Source: Pseudomonadota bacterium (lineage in GTDB: Bacteria > Bdellovibrionota_B > Oligoflexia > Oligoflexales > CAIYRB01). From it: a stretch of DNA of 64,000 bases. Positions 58,735 through 64,000 of this stretch are shown here, one piece after another. Below the pieces are notes generated by a model. The model saw nothing but the letters and a program-made list of their open reading frames with translations, made no database searches and was not told the origin of the DNA. The translations under genes and the position numbers were made by a program. Where the stretch lies: assembly GCA_026390435.1 (NCBI GenBank), contig JAPLFY010000027.1, positions 1 through 64,000 of the forward strand, given 5' to 3'. Each line of letters opens with the position of its first letter. Position 1 is the stretch's first letter.

Positions 58735-58781
58735 GATCCGTTAGCCTCCAAGCTGCTGCACTTCTGCCAGGTAAATTGCGG

Positions 58782-59762
58782 TTAACCGACGTAAAGGACT
58801 TCCTTCACTGCCTCTACAACCCGCTCTGCTGTCGGCAGTACTGCGTGTTCGAGATCCTCAGCATAGGGCATCGGCACAAATAGGGAGTTGACCCTCACGA
58901 CCGGTGCATCGAGATCATCGAAACACTCTCTCTGTACCCGGTCAGAAATCTGCGCGCTAGTCGCGGCAAAATCCCAACCTTCGTCGACTATGACTAAACG
59001 ATGCGTTTTACGCACGGAACTAAAAATTAGTTCCTCATCTAGCGGTTGCAAGGTACGTGGGTCTAGTACCTCAGCACTGACTCCGATTGATGCTAGTTGC
59101 TCTGCTGCAGCCATCGCTACGTGGAGCATTTTATTCCAGGCGATGATCGTGACATGCTCGCCTGCGCGCTTGATATCACCGACGCCAATCGGGATTAAAT
59201 ATTCACCCTCGGGCACTTCACCCTTCAATCCATACATCATCTCGCTTTCCAAGAAGATGACGGGATTATTGTCGCGAATAGCGGACTTCAGCAGTCCCTT
59301 CGTGTCGTACGGAGTCGACGGCGAAATCACTTTCATCCCTGGGACGTTAGTGAGCATCGCGTCAAAACTCTGCGAATGCTGCGAGCCAAGCATGTGAGCC
59401 GCACCGTTTGGCCCCCTAAACACGATCGGCACATTGAACTGACCACCTGACATGTAGCACATCTTAGCTGCATGATTGACGATCTGGTCGAAGCCTTGAA
59501 TACCAAAGTTCCACGTCATCATCTCGATGATCGGGCGCAGACCAACCATCGCGGCGCCGACGCCAAGTCCAGCAAAGCCAGCTTCAGAGATGGGAGAGTC
59601 CCAAACTCTGCTCGCGCCGAATTGATCCAGTAGTCCTTTGGACGCTTTGTAAGCGCCGTTATATTGAGCCACTTCCTCACCCAGGAGGAAGACGCGGTCA
59701 TCGCGGGCCATCTCTTCGGCCATCGCCTGAGCGATGGCTTCGCGAAATTGAATCAGTGCCAT
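58782..59762 (-). CDS. pdhB: Pyruvate dehydrogenase E1 component, beta subunit
   Basis: A protein of 326 residues, the usual size. Starts MALIQFREAIAQAMAEEMAR, with FLLGEEVAQYNGAYKASKGLL, FAGLGVGAAMVGLRPIIEMM, RGPNGAAHMLGSQHSQSFDA and VVRVNSLFVPMPYAEDLEHA. These are conserved in the alpha2beta2 E1 of alpha-proteobacterial/Gram-positive-type PDH. Together with PdhA it decarboxylates pyruvate using thiamine diphosphate. It starts 21 bases after pdhA ends. Confidence 0.96.
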   Translation of the reverse strand: MALIQFREAIAQAMAEEMARDDRVFLLGEEVAQYNGAYKASKGLLDQFGASRVWDSPISEAGFAGLGVGAAMVGLRPIIEMMTWNFGIQGFDQIVNHAAKMCYMSGGQFNVPIVFRGPNGAAHMLGSQHSQSFDAMLTNVPGMKVISPSTPYDTKGLLKSAIRDNNPVIFLESEMMYGLKGEVPEGEYLIPIGVGDIKRAGEHVTIIAWNKMLHVAMAAAEQLASIGVSAEVLDPRTLQPLDEELIFSSVRKTHRLVIVDEGWDFAATSAQISDRVQRECFDDLDAPVVRVNSLFVPMPYAEDLEHAVLPTAERVVEAVKEVLYVG

Positions 59763-59783
59763 AAGTAGTTAACCCTCGTCGTC

Positions 59784-60764
59784 TTAGTCAGCAAATACGT
59801 TATCCCAGAGCTCCGACAGTGCTGGCTTCGGCGATGCGTCCGCAAAAGCTTCAATCTCGGTGAGCCGGTCTTTAATTTCTTTGTCCCAGGTTTTTAGATC
59901 TTCTTCAGTCGCGACTTTAGACTTCTTCAGATACTCGCCCAAAGTGGCGATTGGATCCCGCGCTTGAAATTGCGCAACTTCGTCTTTAGTCCTATATGCC
60001 GCTGGATCGGACACTGAGTGTCCGCGGTAGCGGTATGTGTGAACCTCTAACAGATAGGGCTTCGGCTTCTTGCGCATTTTCGCAACGATTGGGCCCACAT
60101 GCTCGTAGACCTTGAGAAAGTCCATGCCATCGACTTCAGAGTTGTCGATATCAAAAGCAAGTGCCCGCTTAGACAAGCGATCAACGCTAGTGACGCGACG
60201 GAAATCAGTGCCCATGCCGTATTGATTATTTTCAATGATATAGAGGACCGGTAGGTTCCAGGTAGCCGCCATGTTCAAAGCTTCAAAGAACTGACCCTGA
60301 TTACACGCACCGTCGCCCAAATAACAGACGATGATGTCGTCCTTCTTGTCGTACTTAATGGCGAAACCAACTCCAGCTGCGATGGGCGTTTGGCCACCAA
60401 CTATGCCGTGTCCGCCAAGGAACCGATATTCCTTGCTAAACATGTGCATGGAGCCACCCTTGCCGCGGACGCAGCCATCCACCTTGCCAAACAACTCAGA
60501 CAATACCGATTTAGGGTCCATGCCCTTGGAGATCGCCTGGGTGTGAGAGCGATAACCGGAAATCATGTAGTCCGTAGGACGAAGCGCCCGCTGCACCCCG
60601 ACGCACACCGCCTCTTGCCCAATATGTAAGTGGCAGAAGCCGGCAAATTTGCCTTTTTGGTAAGCTTGGTTGACGCGTTCCTCAAAGCGTCGGCCGAAGG
60701 CCATTTCTTTGTAAACTGAGGTAAGAAAATCGCGATCGTATTTTGTTTTTGCCTCTGCAGCCAT
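59784..60764 (-). CDS. pdhA: Pyruvate dehydrogenase E1 component, alpha subunit
   Basis: A protein of 326 residues. The thiamine diphosphate motif is GDGACNQGQFFEALNMAATW through IENNQYGMGT (GDG...NN). Other features: RGKGGSMHMFSKEYRFLGGHGIVGGQ and the regulatory-loop YRYRGHSVSDPAAYR. First gene of pdhA-pdhB-pdhC and a lipoprotein. The operon links glycolysis to the citric acid cycle. The heterotetrameric E1 type, rather than the single-chain AceE, is used here. In the 90 bases upstream, CCAGGG/CCCTGG (60789-60804) could form a small leader hairpin. No clear operator was identified. Confidence 0.96.
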   Translation of the reverse strand: MAAEAKTKYDRDFLTSVYKEMAFGRRFEERVNQAYQKGKFAGFCHLHIGQEAVCVGVQRALRPTDYMISGYRSHTQAISKGMDPKSVLSELFGKVDGCVRGKGGSMHMFSKEYRFLGGHGIVGGQTPIAAGVGFAIKYDKKDDIIVCYLGDGACNQGQFFEALNMAATWNLPVLYIIENNQYGMGTDFRRVTSVDRLSKRALAFDIDNSEVDGMDFLKVYEHVGPIVAKMRKKPKPYLLEVHTYRYRGHSVSDPAAYRTKDEVAQFQARDPIATLGEYLKKSKVATEEDLKTWDKEIKDRLTEIEAFADASPKPALSELWDNVFAD

Positions 60765-61031
60765 TACCAGCCCATTGCAATGTGTGACCCAGGGAAACCC
60801 CTGGAAGAATTGTTTGCGACGTGTCCGTTATAGCAGCCGAAAGCCCTCGGCAACAGCTTAAATTCCTCGGCGATTCAGCCAATTAAGCGAGGGAGGGCAG
60901 CTACGTCTGAGAGGGGATAGGCTGGGCTTGTTTCGCCCCAAGCTTCACCCCTCCACTAATCGACTTACATCTTTAATCTTGGGATGTTGCCTGGCCCCGA
61001 GAGCCCCAGCCGAAGATCCGTTAAAGCTACG

Positions 61032-61847
61032 TTAAGGGCGGGGACCAAGGATACCTTCGAAGTAACTGGCTACCTCCAACACCTCCGGAACTGGCGGTGC
61101 CACTGAACCAGAGTGCTCGTAGTAATAGCCCTTAGCCAAGACCTTTAGGGTATCGACAAGCCCGTCTAACATCATGCGAAAATCCGAGCGAAAGGTGCTC
61201 AACTTAAGCGCAAATTCGGCAGAACCTGTCGTACCACCCATGGATTTAAAGTTAATCTTCACGTTGCCCGTGGTGAGGTCTATTTCGTAGTCTTGTTCGT
61301 TAATATGGTAGGTATCGTCAGAATGTACCTTCAAAATTGCGTGACCATCGACAGTCTGCATTTTCATCGACTTTTGATTGTAGTGATTGCCACCAGAAAA
61401 CCAGTAATAATCACCACCGTCGATCCAGGGAGCCGCACCAAACGGTGTGTCGACCGTTCCAGTCACCTTACGGCAGCGATAAGAGGCCACCTTTTCAAAG
61501 GCCATGGACGACAAGTTAACGCTAACTCCGTCGCCAACCAGCGAGGACCCTTCGGCGCCGCGGCCAAAAAAAGCCGATGTACCAGCAAAATACGGCTCGC
61601 TATAAACTTCCAGAACAAAGCCATCGCGCACATAAACGCTTGTTGCCCGCTGATTCCACAGGTCGCCCAAAAGCGCCGAAAACGCATCTTTACCGCCTAC
61701 ATGCGCCGTCCAATGAAGCCCTGTCATGTTGACGTCTGAGAACAAGATGCAGTCATCCTGATCAGCTGTAGCATCTGCTCGCGCCATACTGGGAAATATT
61801 GTGACTAAGCTGTAAAACATGACTACTAAAAAATATTTTTTATTCAT
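61032..61847 (-). CDS. Secreted beta/gamma-crystallin-like protein
   Basis: A protein of 271 residues from ATG 61845-61847 with a perfect TGGAGG site seven bases upstream; the longer frame to 61928 has none. The signal peptide is MNKKYFLVVMFYSLVTIFPS (cleavage near ARADA). Residues 30-135 fit a crystallin/peptidase-inhibitor I36-like beta sandwich: CILFSDVNMTGLHWTAHVGG, SVYVRDGFVLEVYSEPYFAGTSA and VNLSSMAFEKVASYRC. The last 120 residues are beta-rich, then helical, without known motif. Possible Ca-binding or structural exoprotein. In 60765-61031 a nested GAGGGG/CCCCTC hairpin (60911-60953) lies downstream. Confidence 0.75.
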   Translation of the reverse strand: MNKKYFLVVMFYSLVTIFPSMARADATADQDDCILFSDVNMTGLHWTAHVGGKDAFSALLGDLWNQRATSVYVRDGFVLEVYSEPYFAGTSAFFGRGAEGSSLVGDGVSVNLSSMAFEKVASYRCRKVTGTVDTPFGAAPWIDGGDYYWFSGGNHYNQKSMKMQTVDGHAILKVHSDDTYHINEQDYEIDLTTGNVKINFKSMGGTTGSAEFALKLSTFRSDFRMMLDGLVDTLKVLAKGYYYEHSGSVAPPVPEVLEVASYFEGILGPRP

Positions 61848-62118
61848 GATGAAACCTCCAGAGGTTGCTGGCAGCGCTGCTAATACAGCGTCATAAATGG
61901 AGTTACTCTTTACAGTGGGAGAACTCAACGGGAAGAATTGATGCAGGGAAGCTTATCTAACCGCAGCTTTTTAACAACGTTTCATTAACATGCTTATTAC
62001 CGCCCCGCAATACCTTCAATGAGCATAATTTCTAGCACTCAAATGTTGGACGACTTACGACAAGCGAGTACAACAGTAGTGACAGGTGAGGTGACTTGAC
62101 CAGATTGGCTAAAGATCT

Positions 62119-63159
62119 ATGGTCCATCAAGACACACAAGAAACCGCCTCTGAGAGCACAACGCTCCATGCCAAAGTTGCTGCACTCTGCAACACAGAGG
62201 TTTATCAAAACCGCTGCCAGCGTGTGGATACCATCGAAACGCACATGTCCTGGATTTTCCTCACAGAAAATCTGGTTTATAAACTCAAAAAACCTCTGCT
62301 GCGTTCGTTCATCAACCTATCTCATTGCGCAGACCGACGACTAAACAGCTGGCAGGAACTGGTCCTTAACCAGAGACTCGCCCCGCATGTTTATCTAGCC
62401 GTATTGCCTTTGACCCAGGACCCTCGAGGCACCCTGAAACTAAACGGCGCCGGACCAGCCGTAGATTGGCTGGTGAAGATGCGGCGCCTTCCCGCCGATT
62501 TAATGTTCGATAGACTTATTAAGGAACAAAAGCTCTCCGAGTCGGATCTCCGCCGCTTCGCGTCAACTATGGTTGATTTTTACTCTCGCTGTGCCCGGTC
62601 AACAATCACTCCGGAGGCGTACCTTCAACGACTGAAAACGCAAATCAAGTCCGAGCAACAACAACTACTTGACCCTAATCTGTCGTTACCGAAAAGCAGC
62701 ATCGATCATATGGCCGATGAGTTACTTAAATTTGTTGATAGCGATGCGGCAGCCTTCGAAGCACGCGTTAACTCTGGACTAATCGTCGAGGGTCACGGCG
62801 ATTTACGTCCCGAGCATATCTGCCTCACTGAGCCCGTCGTAGTTTTTGATTGCCTTGAGTTCTCGCAAGATCTGCGCATCTTAGACACGGCCGATGAATT
62901 AGCATTTCTGTTTCTTGAATGCACAAAGCTATCCGGTGGTGACGCCGTTGCGCATGCCATCAAATCTGTCTATGCGGACATGACCGCTGACAATCTACCC
63001 TGGCATGTGCTCCAGTTTTATATGGCTAAGCGCGCCATGCTCCGCGCTAAACTAGCGATATGGCATATTTACGATTGCCCACCCCAAGATCATCCACGGT
63101 GGCGATCTCAAGCCTTAGCTTACCTGCGGACTGTGGCAGATCACCTAGGTCGGATGTGA
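62119..63159 (+). CDS. COG2187-type phosphotransferase-like protein, short form
   Basis: A protein of 346 residues. The pattern matches the phosphotransferase-like half of COG2187 (as in Rv2004c): RVDTIETHMSWIFLTENLVYKLKKP at the start (P-loop-free ATP site), then EGHGDLRPEHICL (catalytic HGDLxxEHI, Brenner-type motif) and VVFDCLEFSQDLRILDTADELAFL (Mg-binding DCLEF). In full-length relatives a P-loop kinase domain follows; here the gene stops after the first half. It probably phosphorylates a small molecule; substrate unknown. It overlaps the convergent PRPP synthetase by fifteen bases. Confidence 0.85.
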   Translation: MVHQDTQETASESTTLHAKVAALCNTEVYQNRCQRVDTIETHMSWIFLTENLVYKLKKPLLRSFINLSHCADRRLNSWQELVLNQRLAPHVYLAVLPLTQDPRGTLKLNGAGPAVDWLVKMRRLPADLMFDRLIKEQKLSESDLRRFASTMVDFYSRCARSTITPEAYLQRLKTQIKSEQQQLLDPNLSLPKSSIDHMADELLKFVDSDAAAFEARVNSGLIVEGHGDLRPEHICLTEPVVVFDCLEFSQDLRILDTADELAFLFLECTKLSGGDAVAHAIKSVYADMTADNLPWHVLQFYMAKRAMLRAKLAIWHIYDCPPQDHPRWRSQALAYLRTVADHLGRM

Positions 63160-64000
63160 GTGTTCTGCGATTGTCTCCAGCGAATGAATCGCCTCAATAG
63201 CCTTAGCGCAAATCCGCGAAGAATCTAGCACCGTGATTTTATACCTTAGCCGCTGCTGGATTGTGTCCTCTGTTTGCACCGTATTGGTAATAAAAATCGC
63301 GTCTATTGCATCTGAACTCAAATGTTCCGCAGATTTGCTGGTGAATACAGCATGGGTCGCCGCTACTAGCACTTTCTTGGCACCGGCCGCCTTACACGCC
63401 TTCGCCGCGTTAGCCACAGTCTCACCTGAGCTGATCAAGTCATCGACGATGACAACTGTTTGCTCCTTCGCAACACCCACAATTTTACCCGTCGTCAACT
63501 TTCCTTCACTGCGTTCTTTTTCCAAAAAACCAAGAGTGGATGCCTCACTTTGGCGGAGCTTATCCAACATTTTACGAAAGCTCTCCGCACGTTTGACTCC
63601 ACCTAGATCTGGAGACAACACTAATAATGGCTGCTTACCCACTTGCTCTGCGAGGCAAGAGCAAAGCAACTCTCGCGCAGATATATGAGCGGTCGGGATC
63701 CTGAAGGCAGATTCAAAAGCAGCCCTATTGTGGACGTCTACTGCCACAATTTGGCTAACTCCAACCGCCTCCAGTAAGGTGGCTAAATATTTAAGGGTGA
63801 CCGGATCCCGCGTCTTTGTGCGCTGATCCTTACGGGCGTAGCATAAATAGGGCGTCACAACGGTCACCGATTTAGCCATCGCATCACGCAAGGTTCCTAC
63901 AAAAAACAAGAGCAGACACAACTTCTCATGCAAGTTTCGACTAGGCTCATTAGTCAGAGAATTCAATATAAAGACATCCTCGCCATTTACGTTGGTGAGA
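63145..64000 (-). CDS. prs: Ribose-phosphate pyrophosphokinase (PRPP synthetase), 5' end beyond window
   Basis: The frame runs off the right edge: the sequence before residue M of the visible MNSLTNEPS continues open as LTNVNGEDVFIL, a known prs stretch, so the visible 285 codons are the C-terminal part. Motifs: YLCYARKDQRTKTRDP (flexible loop/ATP), VDVHNRAAFESAF, the PRPP-binding VVIVDDLISSGETVANAA, and AVFTSKSAEHL. It forms PRPP from ribose-5-phosphate and ATP for nucleotide, histidine and tryptophan synthesis. The VDVHNRAAF block differs from the classic LHADQIQGFF, so it may be a diverged paralog. Confidence 0.85.
   Translation of the reverse strand, partial: LTNVNGEDVFILNSLTNEPSRNLHEKLCLLLFFVGTLRDAMAKSVTVVTPYLCYARKDQRTKTRDPVTLKYLATLLEAVGVSQIVAVDVHNRAAFESAFRIPTAHISARELLCSCLAEQVGKQPLLVLSPDLGGVKRAESFRKMLDKLRQSEASTLGFLEKERSEGKLTTGKIVGVAKEQTVVIVDDLISSGETVANAAKACKAAGAKKVLVAATHAVFTSKSAEHLSSDAIDAIFITNTVQTEDTIQQRLRYKITVLDSSRICAKAIEAIHSLETIAEHSHPT

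Noticed and set aside
60911-60953. Nested GAGGGG/CCCCTC and GCTTG/CAAGC hairpin in the gap before pdhA
   Set aside because: No T-run, no known riboswitch pattern, and it lies downstream of the crystallin-like gene; too weak to call a regulator.

Overview
The window looks like chromosome from a free-living Gram-negative bacterium of moderate G+C. The evidence is two peptidoglycan glycosyltransferase genes with LpoB-like and M23 cell-wall partners, many signal-peptide and lipobox proteins, a BamB/YfgM-like pair, a type II secretion or pilus-type MshEN domain protein, and an E1-alpha/E1-beta/E2 pyruvate dehydrogenase operon. The many unrecognised secreted proteins and the orphan MshEN protein would suit a deltaproteobacterial or Bdellovibrionota/Oligoflexia-type lineage. 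That is a guess from gene content, not a demonstrated placement. No rRNA, tRNA, CRISPR array, intact insertion sequence or prophage was seen.

Layout. 1-5175: a cut-off secreted protein, an SDR oxidoreductase, a candidate structured ncRNA with its own terminator (1069-1260), the MshEN protein, and a YfgM-like/BamB-like pair. 5178-10645 (minus): a ManC / GT39 glycosyltransferase / PHP hydrolase operon and a pseudopilin-like fusion protein. 10711-12265 (plus): two exported proteins, the second behind a hairpin leader that can mask its Shine-Dalgarno sequence. 12285-17798 (minus): a compact run of S1/P1 nuclease, modA, modB, modC, an exported protein and TatD. 18002-24620: an MBL hydrolase, small Cys-rich secreted proteins, an O-methyltransferase, an AsmA-like/GT51 glycosyltransferase, and two sets of 37-bp direct repeats that each bracket one exported-protein gene. 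24625-33623: housekeeping genes (hemJ, leuS, rdgB, a BolA-family gene, an alcohol dehydrogenase, a DPM1-type glycosyltransferase) mixed with small exported proteins. 33731-35779: an apparent accessory islet with an AbiEi-like/Fic fusion, an upstream palindrome and an HNH nuclease. 35841-39358 (minus): an ABC-2 exporter, a TPR-like protein, YggT and YggS. 40158-42118 (plus): LpoB-like and COG3014 lipoproteins. 42154-52665: redox, M23, VOC, GAF (fRMsr-like), a Wzx-like flippase, a DUF4143 AAA ATPase, dienelactone hydrolase, MFS and WS/DGAT-like genes. 52785-56952: an Rpn nuclease gene broken by one amber codon, beside a large bifunctional penicillin-binding protein. 57079-60764 (minus): pdhA-pdhB-pdhC plus a Cys-rich lipoprotein. 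61032-64000: a beta/gamma-crystallin-like secreted protein, a COG2187 protein and a PRPP synthetase cut by the window edge.

How it fits together. The clearest theme is the cell envelope: two GT51 enzymes, an LpoB-like activator, an M23 hydrolase, a flippase, mannose activation and polyprenyl-phosphate-mannose synthesis, plus many exported proteins. The second theme is small-scale mobility without transposases. It shows as palindromic elements with GGGGTCAG termini (four sites), a duplicated 3' end of the GT51 gene, a minisatellite, and isolated accessory genes (Fic, HNH, DUF4143 ATPase, Rpn). Several starts were moved from the longest reading frame to positions with better ribosome binding sites; each such choice is stated in its entry.
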